DNA of 64,000 nt from Planosporangium thailandense. Its GTDB lineage: Bacteria > Actinomycetota > Actinomycetes > Mycobacteriales > Micromonosporaceae. Below, one piece after another: positions 53,289 through 61,938 of this stretch (position 1 is the stretch's first letter; every line of letters begins with the position of its first letter). Under the pieces are notes generated by a model. That model had not been told where the DNA came from. It saw only the letters and a list, made by a program, of their open reading frames with translations, and made no database searches. The stretch lies in contig NZ_JAATVY010000024.1 in assembly GCF_011947195.1 (NCBI RefSeq), forward strand, positions 29,396 to 93,395. The letters are read 5' to 3'. The translations under genes and the position numbers were made by a program.

Positions 53289-56200
53289 CGGTGGTGTCCG
53301 TTCCGGGCCTGCCAGGCGAGGGCGGCGTGGCGGGCCAAACGTCGGCAGGTCGCTTCGCGCTCGGGGTCGATGCCGAGGGCACGATTGTGGTGCATGTGCA
53401 GGAGCGATTCGAGGACGGCGTCGATATCGGCGTCAGCGGGGAGCTGCCGGCGGTAGGCGGCCAGGGCTGCGGCCCGGGTCTGCCACGCCTCGACGACCTC
53501 GGACGGCCACCCGGGCACGTTCGGCAGCACGTCGTCTCTGACGAGGGTGATGGCCTGCTCGGCGACGGCACGGTCGGCCGGGGGCGCGACAGGGTCGGCA
53601 GGGCTGGTCAGCCATCGCATCCCGTCGGCGCGGTTGCCGAGGAAGCCGCAGACGAGATCCACCAGGCCGAGCGCGGCCAGGGCGGTCGGGTCGACGGTGA
53701 GCCGGTGCCGTAGCCCGGCGACGACGGCGTGGGAGTCGGCGGCGAAGACCGTCTCAGCGGCACGCATGGCGTGGCCGTTGCCGTAGCGGCCGACCTCGGG
53801 ATAGTACGTGTCGAAGACCAGTCGGCCGGCGACGCCGTCGCGGCGTAGCCGGTGCGTCCACTCCCCCACCGCCACGGTGAGTGCGCCAGCCGGCGTACCG
53901 CTCGGGATGTGGATGCGCATCCGCAGGTGATCGGTTTCGTGGGGGCTGCGGTAGCGCACGAACCAGTACGTCGGGTCGGCACCGACGGTGGCGAGCAGGT
54001 GGGGCAGCTGGTCGGCGAGGATCTCGTCGAACCGCTCGGGATGGGTGTGAATCTTGGCGTAGAGCCAAGCGGCGTCGGCCGCACCGGGCAGCTGACCGGT
54101 CTCCCGGCTGGCGAGCTGCGGTGCGCTGGCAAGACGGGGTGCCGGTGCGGCAGGGTGCGTGATGGCCAGCGGCACGGCGACTTCATGGACGCGACCGTCG
54201 ATCCATCCGAACGCCTCCGCCGGTGCCGCTTCGGTGAGGGTGGCGTCGCCGTGGCGGCCCAGGTGGGCGTGCAGGATCGTAAGGTGGGCCGGCTCGGCGA
54301 AGGTCAGTCGCAGGGTGCGGTCGGCGTCGCGGAGCTCGACCGTGTCGGGGCAGCGCCACTGCTGCCGCCACCGGTGCAGAGCCTGCCGCCACTCGTCGGT
54401 GACAGCGTCGCCGGCAGGCAGGTCGTCGGTGGTCAGCCGCCACCGGGCCGGGGCGAGCACGGCGCGCCCGTAGCGGACCCGGGGCAGGTAGGGCATGCGA
54501 TGGGTGTGCGGCCCCCAGTCGAACTCGTGCCAGCGGGCGGTGAAGGCACGCGGCAGGTGGGCCAGGAACCGTCCCAGCGGTGGAAGCTGCTTGTCCAGCG
54601 CGAGCGCGTGGAACACCTGCGGCTCGATGACGCGTTGCCGGGAGACGCTGACCAGGTACAGCCGCTCGTGAGTGGCGGTGAGGGCCAGGTCATCGAGGGT
54701 GATGGTGTGCTCGTCGGGACTGCGGTGCTCGTCCAGCGACAACACGTGGGGCAGGTACGCCGGGATGCGGCTGATGTTCTCCGAGTGCGGGTAGACCGGC
54801 GGCATCGACAGCTGCACCGGCAGCGCGCCCTCGACGATGGTGGGCACCTTCCGATACACGTCCTGCAGGCCGGATCCGCTCGCGGTCGGGGTGAACCGTG
54901 AGGTCAGCGTCCCAGCGGAGCGGGCCGGTGACACGACGAGGCCGTACTCGCCGTGCTGCAACGCCGCGACGCTGGCGGCGTGGATGCGGGCGGCCAGCTC
55001 CAGGTGCGGCGGGATGTAGCGGGCGTCGAACCGGTCGCCGTCGGTCACCGCCGCGATGGTCTCGTCGGTCAGCACGATCTCCCGGCTACCGTCGGCCAGC
55101 GCCTGCCAGGCCAGGGCCAGCAGCCGCTCGTCGCGCTCCGACATCGCCTCGGCGGATGCCGGCAGCAGACTGCCGGGATAGCCGGCTGGGAAGCCGATCC
55201 CGGTGTCCGGGTCGACGGCCTCGGTGAGCGGAACGAGGGTGCCGGTGCCGTACCGGTCGCAGAATGCGGCGTGGAAGTCGTGCCAGGCGGCTCCGCCCGT
55301 CGGCCGGCGAGTCATCCGTAGCAACGCCCAGGCCGCCCGTTGCAGCTCGTCGGCAATGCTGGCCGGTAGCCGTACCTCGCAGTCCAGGCGCAGGTCCACT
55401 GCCAACGGGGTGCGCCCGGCGCGCGACAACCCGGCCATCCGCTGTATCACAGCGGTGCGGACACGGGCCTGCCCGGCGCCGGCCGTGGCCTGGCGGTTGT
55501 GCTGCTCCAGATCGCGGTGGACGGCCAGCACGCCGCGGTACAGCGCCCCGACAGCCTCGACGGTGTCCGCCTGCACCGCCCGAAGCTGATCAATCAGGTA
55601 GCCGAGGGGGTCGACGACGGTCAGCGGCGCGCGCAGGCACGTGATCAGGAGCCCCTGGCGCACCAGGTCGGTGAGCAGGCCGCACACCATCGAACCGTTG
55701 GCGGCGGGGAAGGTTTCGGCGATCTTGTCCGTCAGGTCTCCGAAGCGCACCGGTGAGGCCGCCGCCTCCCGGGCAGCGCGCACCGCGCCGGTGTACCGGA
55801 CGCTGACCCGGTTCGGACCGAACGGTGCCTCCAGGCGGTTACCACGCTGTACGGCGAGGTTGGTGAACACCACGTCCAGACGCTCCAGCAGTTCCGGGTG
55901 CGCCTCCAACCGGTCGATGACATCGGCCAGCCACTGGGTGTCGACCCGGGCGGTGGCGCGGTGCCCCTCGCCCCAGCGCATGCCCGACGTCGATCGAAGT
56001 GACACCGGCGCCACGCCGGCGAACAGGCCGAACGGTGTTGGGCGGCCGGTGGCACGCATCAGATATCGGGCCGTGGCGGTGGCCGCACGCCGAATCTGCT
56101 TGTCCGACAGCGCACGGCCGGCGCACAGGGCGTCTACCCGAGTGGCGAGGATAGGGCTGGCCTGCCGCACAGCGTCGGCGAACCCGGGCCACGACCACAT

Positions 56201-56341
56201 CTCCCGCAGCCACGCCTCACATGACTGCCGGTCGCCCAGATCGGGCCACCACCGCTGGCCTGCGCTCAGCGGCACGGCTGCCGCCCGCAAGAGCGCGACA
56301 CCGCCGTGTCGGTACGGCGACTGGAGATCAACCATCTGCAT
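53285..56341 (-). CDS. lanB: Full-length class I lanthipeptide dehydratase (LanB)
   Basis: About 1018 aa; ATG 56341 or 56335 follow a GGAGG, and a GTG at 56344 is adjacent. Residues ~40-700 are the glutamylation domain (RYLMRATGRPTPFGLFAGVA is the classic Lant_dehydr_N motif; later FDARYIPPHLELAARIHAAS). Residues ~755-1010 are the glutamate-elimination domain (WLYAKIHTHPERFDEILADQ, YWFVRYRSPHETDHLRMRIH, FDTYYPEVGRYGNGHAM), the thiopeptide-type SpaB_C form. It uses Glu-tRNA to dehydrate Ser/Thr in the precursor. It lies ~70 nt after the precursor gene. Confidence 0.95.
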   Translation of the reverse strand: MQMVDLQSPYRHGGVALLRAAAVPLSAGQRWWPDLGDRQSCEAWLREMWSWPGFADAVRQASPILATRVDALCAGRALSDKQIRRAATATARYLMRATGRPTPFGLFAGVAPVSLRSTSGMRWGEGHRATARVDTQWLADVIDRLEAHPELLERLDVVFTNLAVQRGNRLEAPFGPNRVSVRYTGAVRAAREAAASPVRFGDLTDKIAETFPAANGSMVCGLLTDLVRQGLLITCLRAPLTVVDPLGYLIDQLRAVQADTVEAVGALYRGVLAVHRDLEQHNRQATAGAGQARVRTAVIQRMAGLSRAGRTPLAVDLRLDCEVRLPASIADELQRAAWALLRMTRRPTGGAAWHDFHAAFCDRYGTGTLVPLTEAVDPDTGIGFPAGYPGSLLPASAEAMSERDERLLALAWQALADGSREIVLTDETIAAVTDGDRFDARYIPPHLELAARIHAASVAALQHGEYGLVVSPARSAGTLTSRFTPTASGSGLQDVYRKVPTIVEGALPVQLSMPPVYPHSENISRIPAYLPHVLSLDEHRSPDEHTITLDDLALTATHERLYLVSVSRQRVIEPQVFHALALDKQLPPLGRFLAHLPRAFTARWHEFDWGPHTHRMPYLPRVRYGRAVLAPARWRLTTDDLPAGDAVTDEWRQALHRWRQQWRCPDTVELRDADRTLRLTFAEPAHLTILHAHLGRHGDATLTEAAPAEAFGWIDGRVHEVAVPLAITHPAAPAPRLASAPQLASRETGQLPGAADAAWLYAKIHTHPERFDEILADQLPHLLATVGADPTYWFVRYRSPHETDHLRMRIHIPSGTPAGALTVAVGEWTHRLRRDGVAGRLVFDTYYPEVGRYGNGHAMRAAETVFAADSHAVVAGLRHRLTVDPTALAALGLVDLVCGFLGNRADGMRWLTSPADPVAPPADRAVAEQAITLVRDDVLPNVPGWPSEVVEAWQTRAAALAAYRRQLPADADIDAVLESLLHMHHNRALGIDPEREATCRRLARHAALAWQARNGHHR

Positions 56342-56413
56342 CACAGCCTCCGGCTCTTCGTCGTCAGGATGGGGCGGGGGCCGGACGGGCCGGCCCCCGT
56401 CACGGTTGACCTG

Positions 56414-56575
56414 TCAGCTCGCACCCCGGCTAACGCACGATGACGCACAGGTCGCCGCGCAGCCGTCACTCGTGCCGCACGCCACCGGCGCGTCGACCCG
56501 ATCGGCATCGGGGATGACCACCACGTCGAGGTCGAAGATCTCCTCGATGTCGATCGCTTCCAACGTTGCGGGCAT
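56414..56575 (-). CDS. lanA: FxLD-family lanthipeptide precursor
   Basis: 53 aa from ATG 56575 with GGAAGGAAGG upstream. The leader MPATLEAIDIEEIFDLDVVV contains FDLD, the recognition motif that names the family. The C-terminal core from about residue 32 carries Cys at 33, 39, 43 and 47 and Ser/Thr at 35, 36, 42, 45, 46, 49 and 53, enough for up to four rings, plus an Asp37-Gly38 pair as a likely methyltransferase target. It starts the operon precursor-lanB-lanC-methyltransferase. No dedicated protease or exporter was found nearby. Confidence 0.93.
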   Translation of the reverse strand: MPATLEAIDIEEIFDLDVVVIPDADRVDAPVACGTSDGCAATCASSCVSRGAS

Positions 56576-56787
56576 ACTTCTGCCTTCCTTCCGAGGGGAC
56601 TTTCCGGCCCCGCCCCGGACGCCGGGCCGGATCGCCCAGGAGGCGGGAGCTTCGCGATAACGGCCGTATTCAGCAAGGACTCCGGCGACGGGTGGGTCGC
56701 CGGACAGGACCCTGCAGCGGCCCGGGCGGTCGAAGCCGGCCGTCCCCATCGAGTGCACCAGCGACAGCGCCGCCGAAATAGGGGCTC

Positions 56788-56838
56788 CTGCCGTGAACTG
56801 TGGGAACTGCCACCAGGTTCCCGTGAACCCCGTGAACT
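56788..56838 (-). promoter_or_regulatory. GTTCAC/GTTCCC multi-hexamer element, copy A
   Basis: On the minus strand: GTTCAC-GGG-GTTCAC, then 15 nt, GTTCCC-ACA-GTTCAC-GGCAGG. It lies between the divergent precursor (start 56575) and regulator (start 56918) genes. A second copy is at 59937-59986, so this is a strong candidate for the binding site of the cluster regulator. Confidence 0.8.
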
Positions 56839-56917
56839 TCCCACCGCCCCCGACCGTTGGGTCCCCGCGCTGTCACCTGGCAGCTACTGTGCGACCTATA
56901 TCGATGAGGAGGCGGCG

Positions 56918-58336
56918 ATGACCGACAAGCCATCCTCGTTGGCTGACCTGTTGGACTTGGCCGAGTGGGGGCCGCGACAGCTGGTGGCAGCGGTCAACGC
57001 GCGGCTGTCGCGGCAGGGGCGAGACAAGCTCCGTCTCGACCCGACGGCCGCCTACCCGTGGGTGCGGCGGGGGTTCCGGCCTCGGCCCCCGATCCCCGAT
57101 CTCGTGGCGGCGGTGTTGACCGAGCGGCTGGGCGTCCCGGTCACGGTCGACCAGCTCTGGCCGGGCCGCACCGGCCCCGCCAGCGAGCAACGGTCGGCCG
57201 CCACCGGCCTGGACGCCGTGACCCACGTCGACGACCTCGTCCGGGAGCTTGCTCATCTCGCCACCACGGCCGTCACACCGCAGAGCCCCATCCGCGATGC
57301 TTCCGGCGCCGACCTCACCGCGGCTGTTCTCGACCAGCTCCACGGCGCGGTGCTCGCCGCGCGCACCCGCGCCGGCTACGAGTACGTCCTGTCCGAGCAG
57401 GTCGATGCGATCGCCTCACACGTCGCCGCGCTGCGGCGACTCGACGATCGGCACGGCGGCGGTGCGTTGAGCGTGCGGTACGTGACCGCCGAGCTGAGAA
57501 GCGTCATGGACCTGGTGGAGTACGCCAACTACGACGTGGTGACCGGCCGGCGCCTGATGACGATCGTGGCCGACCTCGCCCAGCTGCTCGGCTGGCTGCA
57601 CTTCGACTCCAGCCGCTACGGCTCGGCCGAGCGCTACCTGCTGCTCAGCGTCGGCATGTGCCGGGCACTGGCGGACTACGACCGCGCGGCGAACGTCATC
57701 GGCATGCTCAGCTACGTCTCGGCTTTCGCCGGTCACGGCCCGCAGGCGGTGCGGCTTGCCGACGCCGCGAAGGCCGAGTGCCGCTCGAGCGACCTGGTCC
57801 TGCAGGCAAGGCTGATGGGCCGAGAGGCGACCGCCGCCGCGGCCGACGGCGACCTGGCCCGCTTCCGTCGGTGCGCCGACCAGGCCAACGCGCTGCTCGA
57901 CAGCTGCCACGCGCAGGACAGGCCGTCCTTCCTGTACTACCTCAACCCCGCACAGCTCGCCGCCGAGACCGGGCAAGCCCTCGTGGTGCTCGCCGAACGC
58001 ACCACGACCAGCCGTGACCGGCTGCTCGGCGAAGGCATCGACGTGCTGGCCACGGCGGTCTCCGACATGCTCGGCGCGAGCAACGACGGTAAACCCCTCT
58101 ACGCGCGTTCGGGTCTGCTCCACAGCACGTTCCTCGCCCGCGCGCATCTGCTGTGTGGCGATCTGGGCGAGGCGGTCGCGACCATGCGGGCCGGGCTCGG
58201 GCTGCTTCCGCTGGTGCAGTCGCCACGCGGGCGCCATTACCTGCGCACCCTCCGACCGGCTTTGGCCCGCCGGTCGCGTTCCTCGATCGTCCGCAAGTTT
58301 CTGCCGGAGTTCGATGCGGCATTATCGACTCCATGA
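56918..58336 (+). CDS. HTH regulator with TPR-like C-terminal region
   Basis: 472 aa from ATG 56918, with AGGAGG in place. Residues ~1-75 resemble an atypical HTH domain that reads LVAAVNARLSRQGRDKLRLD and TAAYPWVRRGFRPRPP, as in actinobacterial XRE/TPR regulators near RiPP clusters. The remainder is helical repeats (LLGWLHFDSSRYGSAERYLL, LADYDRAANVIGMLSYVSAF). It is divergent from the lanthipeptide operon across the GTTCAC element and overlaps the GNAT gene by ATGA. Likely the cluster regulator, possibly signal-responsive. Confidence 0.85.
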   Translation: MTDKPSSLADLLDLAEWGPRQLVAAVNARLSRQGRDKLRLDPTAAYPWVRRGFRPRPPIPDLVAAVLTERLGVPVTVDQLWPGRTGPASEQRSAATGLDAVTHVDDLVRELAHLATTAVTPQSPIRDASGADLTAAVLDQLHGAVLAARTRAGYEYVLSEQVDAIASHVAALRRLDDRHGGGALSVRYVTAELRSVMDLVEYANYDVVTGRRLMTIVADLAQLLGWLHFDSSRYGSAERYLLLSVGMCRALADYDRAANVIGMLSYVSAFAGHGPQAVRLADAAKAECRSSDLVLQARLMGREATAAAADGDLARFRRCADQANALLDSCHAQDRPSFLYYLNPAQLAAETGQALVVLAERTTTSRDRLLGEGIDVLATAVSDMLGASNDGKPLYARSGLLHSTFLARAHLLCGDLGEAVATMRAGLGLLPLVQSPRGRHYLRTLRPALARRSRSSIVRKFLPEFDAALSTP

Positions 58337-58890
58337 CCATCGACCGTCCCGGCCCGGCGCTGCCGGCTCACCGCACCGGCGACACCGAGTTGGTGCCGCG
58401 CCGGGTCGACCACCCCGACGCCGCCGTGCTGCTGCGCGCGTTCTACGACGAGCAGGTCGACCGGTACGGCTTCGCCGAATCGGTCGACCTGGACCCGGAT
58501 GCCTATGACGCGCCGAACGGGGTCTTCGTCGTGATCTACCAGCACGGCGAACCGGTCGGCTGCGGCGCCTGTCGCTGGTTCGACCACGCCGACGGCACGG
58601 TGGAGATCAAGAAGACCTACCTTGCGCCGAAGGTACGAGGGCACGGGGTCGGCCGGACGCTGCTGTCATGGCTGGAGGACCAGGCGCTGGCATGGGGTGC
58701 CCGCTACGCCATCCTGGAGACCGGAGTCCGCAACACGGCCGCCCTGGGCCTGTTCACCAGCAACGGTTACGAGCCGGTGACGCGCTATGTCCCCGGTCGC
58801 GACCCCTCGATCAACCGGGCGTTCGCGAAGGTGCTGGCTCCGACGCCCCGTCCGATTGCCGAGGATGTTCGGCGAGCCACCGTGCGATGA
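58333..58890 (+). CDS. GNAT acetyltransferase
   Basis: 185 aa from ATG 58333, overlapping the regulator stop by ATGA. The acetyl-CoA site is KVRGHGVGRTLLSWLEDQAL, with IKKTYLAP before it and YAILETGVRNTAALGLFTSN after it. It may acetylate a small molecule or the lanthipeptide product; the target is unknown. Its last 80 nt overlap the end of the convergent epimerase gene. Confidence 0.9.
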   Translation: MTIDRPGPALPAHRTGDTELVPRRVDHPDAAVLLRAFYDEQVDRYGFAESVDLDPDAYDAPNGVFVVIYQHGEPVGCGACRWFDHADGTVEIKKTYLAPKVRGHGVGRTLLSWLEDQALAWGARYAILETGVRNTAALGLFTSNGYEPVTRYVPGRDPSINRAFAKVLAPTPRPIAEDVRRATVR

Positions 58891-59887
58891 GGGACGCCTC
58901 CCTCTCTGGGGCGATGCCGTGCTCGGCGAACCGTTCATGGGTCACGGGCCGGCCACCCTCGCACAGCCACGTCCACGTGTCGGCGACGGTCTCGGCCAGC
59001 GGCCGGCACCGCAGGCCCGCCCGACGGGCTCGATCGGCGTTCATGCCCCACGGCGCCGCCGCGCTACGCCACAACGGCAGTTCGGTCCACTGCGTCACGC
59101 CCTGCTCGACCAGCCAGCACTCGTCCACCCACACCAACCGTGCCGACCGCTCGGCGACATCGGCGGTGACCTCGATACAGGAGCGCAGCATGTCGCCATA
59201 CGTAGCGCGGGTGGCCGGCGGAGCGACATTGAAAACGCCGGTCCCCCGCCATTCGGCCTGATCGAGCAGGAACCCGGTCAGGTCCCGCACGTCCACCGGC
59301 TGGATGCCACGGTCCGGGGCCGGAGCCAGCACCGGCCCGCCGCGCCGCATCCGCGTCAGCCACCACGGCAGCCGCCCGACGTACTCGTGCGGGCCGAGCA
59401 CCACATGCGGCCGGAGCACCAGCAGGCGCTCCGGCCCGAACGCGTCCCGACTGGCGATCTCGCATCCCACCTTCAGCGGGCCGTAGGCGTCGGGATCCCA
59501 CCGGCGCGTACCGGGATCGAAATCCGGGTCGCCATCCCACAACGCCGAATCCTCGTCCACCGGCGCGTGCGGCCAGTCCCGATACGCCGAGATCGTCGAC
59601 ACGAACACGCAGCGCTGCGCGACATCAGCCAGGATCTCCACCGAGCGGCGGACCACCGCAGGGACGCTGCCCGCCACATCGACGACCACGTCCCACGGAC
59701 CGCACCGAGCCAGGGCCCGCACGTCGTCGATCAACTCCCGGTCTCCACGCACATGACGGACGGCCGACGGCAGGTGTGCCGGTGACGCGCCTCGGTTGAA
59801 CACCGTCACGTCGTGGCCGCGCTGCACGGCCTCGGCCACCAGGACGCGACCGACGAACCACGAGCCGCCCAGCACCAGCAACCGCAT
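58811..59887 (-). CDS. NAD-dependent epimerase/dehydratase (SDR)
   Basis: 358 aa. MRLLVLGGSWFVGRVLVAEA is the GxxxxxG NAD site, FVSTISAYRDWP carries the Ser-x-Tyr region, though a clear Tyr-x3-Lys is replaced by AYGPLKVGCE further on (YGPLK), and PVDVRDLTGFLL is typical of sugar-epimerase-like enzymes. It overlaps the GNAT gene 3' end by 80 nt (58811-58890). Copy B of the GTTCAC element starts 50 nt before its start codon, so it may belong to the lanthipeptide regulon. Confidence 0.87.
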   Translation of the reverse strand: MRLLVLGGSWFVGRVLVAEAVQRGHDVTVFNRGASPAHLPSAVRHVRGDRELIDDVRALARCGPWDVVVDVAGSVPAVVRRSVEILADVAQRCVFVSTISAYRDWPHAPVDEDSALWDGDPDFDPGTRRWDPDAYGPLKVGCEIASRDAFGPERLLVLRPHVVLGPHEYVGRLPWWLTRMRRGGPVLAPAPDRGIQPVDVRDLTGFLLDQAEWRGTGVFNVAPPATRATYGDMLRSCIEVTADVAERSARLVWVDECWLVEQGVTQWTELPLWRSAAAPWGMNADRARRAGLRCRPLAETVADTWTWLCEGGRPVTHERFAEHGIAPEREASLIARWLAEHPRQSDGASEPAPSRTPG

Positions 59888-59936
59888 CCGATCATTCTCA
59901 CTCCCGGCGGGGCCGCCACCGATCCCGTCAGGCGAG

Positions 59937-59986
59937 GTTCACGGAGTTCACAGGGACGTTGGAACGTTCCCGCTGTTCACGGCTGG
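59937..59986 (+). promoter_or_regulatory. GTTCAC/GTTCCC multi-hexamer element, copy B
   Basis: GTTCAC-GGA-GTTCAC, 14 nt, GTTCCC-GCT-GTTCAC-GGCTGG on the plus strand, nearly the same as copy A with one gap. It lies 50 nt before the epimerase start (minus) and ~204 nt before the ORF at 60190 (plus), matching the ~213 nt from copy A to the precursor. Confidence 0.8.
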
Positions 59987-60189
59987 CCACCGTTCCGTCT
60001 GTGGCCGAGGCTTGGTCGACTGGTGATCGAGCGCCACCGCCCACCCGATGCGGACGAGCGGTGGCACGGACGAGCCGGCCCGGGGCGGGTGCGGCGTCGC
60101 CCGGGCTATCCCTCCCAGAGCTCGGGACGGCGAGGTCCCCGCCCGCCTCGGTGCCCTTCAACGCCAGATAGCGAGAGGAGTTGAGCGGC

Positions 60190-60399
60190 ATGCGGCACCA
60201 CAGCGAGGGCCATCGTCACCGCGACGCGCTGCAATCCACCGGGCTCCCCGCTAAGCGTGCCGTTGCAAGGACGACATCGGCGATTCCCACCACGACCTAC
60301 ACCCAGCATCGAAGGAGGCGGCCAGGCGATGAGCGGACAGACCAGCGATCACGTCGGCGCAGCGAGCACGGCCCGGTTCTGGAGACCGCTGTCCCCTGA
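60190..60399 (+). CDS. Possible 69-aa basic, His-rich ORF
   Basis: ATG 60190 has a strong GAGAGGAG upstream and gives MRHHSEGHRHRDALQSTG..., which overlaps the DivIVA-gene start by ~70 nt. The 3' part has a shadow-like Arg-rich composition. It stands at the same place relative to regulatory copy B as the precursor does to copy A, but has no Cys and no FxLD motif. Confidence 0.35.
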   Translation: MRHHSEGHRHRDALQSTGLPAKRAVARTTSAIPTTTYTQHRRRRPGDERTDQRSRRRSEHGPVLETAVP

Positions 60400-61027
60400 C
60401 CAGATCCGTCAGCATGCCTTCGGCGAGAGCGGGTTCGGCCGGCGCGGCTACCGCCCGGACGAAGTGGACCTGTTCATCGACCAGGTCGCCGCCGAGGTGG
60501 AACGGTGGGGCAGCGCGTACGCAGCGGCCGCCGACGAGATCGCCCGGTTGCGCAACTACTTCCGGGACAACCACATCGATCCCGAAGCGACCGCTGCCCG
60601 ACAGGAGTCAACCGAGGCGATCACCGTGCTGACCCACGCGCAAACCCGCGCTGATCAGCTCATCGCCGACGCCCAAGCCCACGCTAAGGCGATCGTCGCC
60701 AGCGCACGGCAGGAGGCCGACCGCGTCCGCGCTGGTGCCGCCTTCATCGCCAGCCGCGATCAGGCGGAACGCCTCACCGCGCTGAGCCGTTCGATCCTCG
60801 CCACCGTTGACGGTGCCACTACCCAACTGGACGCTGCCAGTGCCCGCGTGCGCACTACCACCGATGCCTTCGCCGCCGAACTAGCTGCGCTCACCGGCCC
60901 TTGGACTGCTACCAGCTATGTTGGCCGGGCCACCGCATCCATGTCCCCAACGGTGGCGATGAGCCAAGCGGGGACCCCAGCCCTGGTTCGCATCACCGCT
61001 TGGCCACCGGACGCCGACCCTTCTTGA
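60329..61027 (+). CDS. DivIVA-domain coiled-coil protein
   Basis: 232 aa from ATG 60329, AAGGAGG at 60312-60318. FGESGFGRRGYRPDEVDLFIDQV is the DivIVA/Wag31 N-terminal lipid-binding type motif (FxxxxxGYxxxEVDxF). A coiled coil follows (~75-180: AQTRADQLIADAQAHAKAIV). DivIVA proteins mark cell poles and division sites; accessory copies occur in many actinobacterial gene clusters. Its 3' end overlaps the convergent gene at 60993 by 35 nt. Confidence 0.85.
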   Translation: MSGQTSDHVGAASTARFWRPLSPDQIRQHAFGESGFGRRGYRPDEVDLFIDQVAAEVERWGSAYAAAADEIARLRNYFRDNHIDPEATAARQESTEAITVLTHAQTRADQLIADAQAHAKAIVASARQEADRVRAGAAFIASRDQAERLTALSRSILATVDGATTQLDAASARVRTTTDAFAAELAALTGPWTATSYVGRATASMSPTVAMSQAGTPALVRITAWPPDADPS

Positions 61028-61760
61028 TGTCCTCCTCGTCGCGTTGCCGGGAGGCAACTAAGTTCCGGATCCGCGCAACTAGGTTCTTCTCCTTGGGCGG
61101 ATTGACCGTGTAACCCAGCCGTTCCAATTCGCGGACAGCAGTCCCTACGTTGCGGCGGACAACTGCGGCGACTTGCCTTAGTCTGTACTCGCGGCGGGAC
61201 TTCTCCAAGACGTCCTCCCAGCCACGTTTTGGATCAACGAGACCCTCAACGGCTAGGCATTCGAGCAGATCTTCGAGCGACGGGCGGAATCTACGTCCCC
61301 CGACAGGCAAATGTATCTTATGTAGGCCATTAACCTCTTTGCGACCCAATTCAACAAGGTATCGCTCAAAGGTTGAATGCCTCGCGCAAACCTGGATGTG
61401 GGCTTCGGCGTAACGTTCCTTATCGCGCTCAAAGTCATAGTGCAGCAAAAGCTCGGGCGGCTCATATCCAATATAGAGACCGCATACCGAACCTTGCACG
61501 GCAAGGAACTTTCCCTCGTGCTCATCGAACGCGAGCCGGCAATGTACGTCGACCCATATATCGGTACGGCCCGCCGACCGCATTCGGACCGGCTGTGACC
61601 TTAACCCCTGGAGTCGCGTGCCAACAATGGCCTGATTGTCAGGCGAAAGCTTGCCTCCCACCTGAGCATAGTCGCATACTGTCTTGTTTAGAAGATCCTG
61701 CATAACGCCGGCAAACCGGCGAGCCTCAGATGCAAGACTGTCACGGCTTCGAGTCACCAA
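60993..61760 (-). CDS. Hypothetical protein with C-terminal HTH-like region
   Basis: 255 aa, GTG start inside the end of the small gene upstream (20-nt overlap). No known catalytic motif. Residues ~40-140 look beta-rich (IWVDVHCRLAFDEHEGKFLA, LHYDFERDKERYAEAHIQV), the C-terminal ~110 residues helical and basic (FRPSLEDLLECLAVEGLVDP, YRLRQVAAVVRRNVGTAVRE). GC is clearly lower than in the neighbours, which suggests transfer. Coupled to the 65-aa gene before it. Confidence 0.75.
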   Translation of the reverse strand: MVTRSRDSLASEARRFAGVMQDLLNKTVCDYAQVGGKLSPDNQAIVGTRLQGLRSQPVRMRSAGRTDIWVDVHCRLAFDEHEGKFLAVQGSVCGLYIGYEPPELLLHYDFERDKERYAEAHIQVCARHSTFERYLVELGRKEVNGLHKIHLPVGGRRFRPSLEDLLECLAVEGLVDPKRGWEDVLEKSRREYRLRQVAAVVRRNVGTAVRELERLGYTVNPPKEKNLVARIRNLVASRQRDEEDIKKGRRPVAKR

Positions 61761-61938
61761 TGGACACCCACAACTTCTGGGCCTCCATTGAACTGAACTG
61801 GCGCCGTTGAGCCATATCGGCGAGCTGTTCGTAAGTGAGCTGCAACTTGCTGAGCTCGTGTTGCACAGCTTCTTTCCATTCGGCAGGGCTCATCTCGGTG
61901 ACGGTCGGTCCAGGCACGTGCGTTGGCGCGATGGTCAT
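61741..61938 (-). CDS. Small hypothetical protein, first gene of a coupled pair
   Basis: 65 aa from ATG 61938, preceded by GGGAGGATCC. MTIAPTHVPGPTVTEMSPAE then EWKEAVQHELSKLQLTYEQL and AQRRQFSSMEAQKLWVS suggest two helices. It overlaps the next gene by 20 nt. Size and position fit an antitoxin-like or chaperone-like partner but no family is recognised. Confidence 0.65.
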   Translation of the reverse strand: MTIAPTHVPGPTVTEMSPAEWKEAVQHELSKLQLTYEQLADMAQRRQFSSMEAQKLWVSIGDSKP

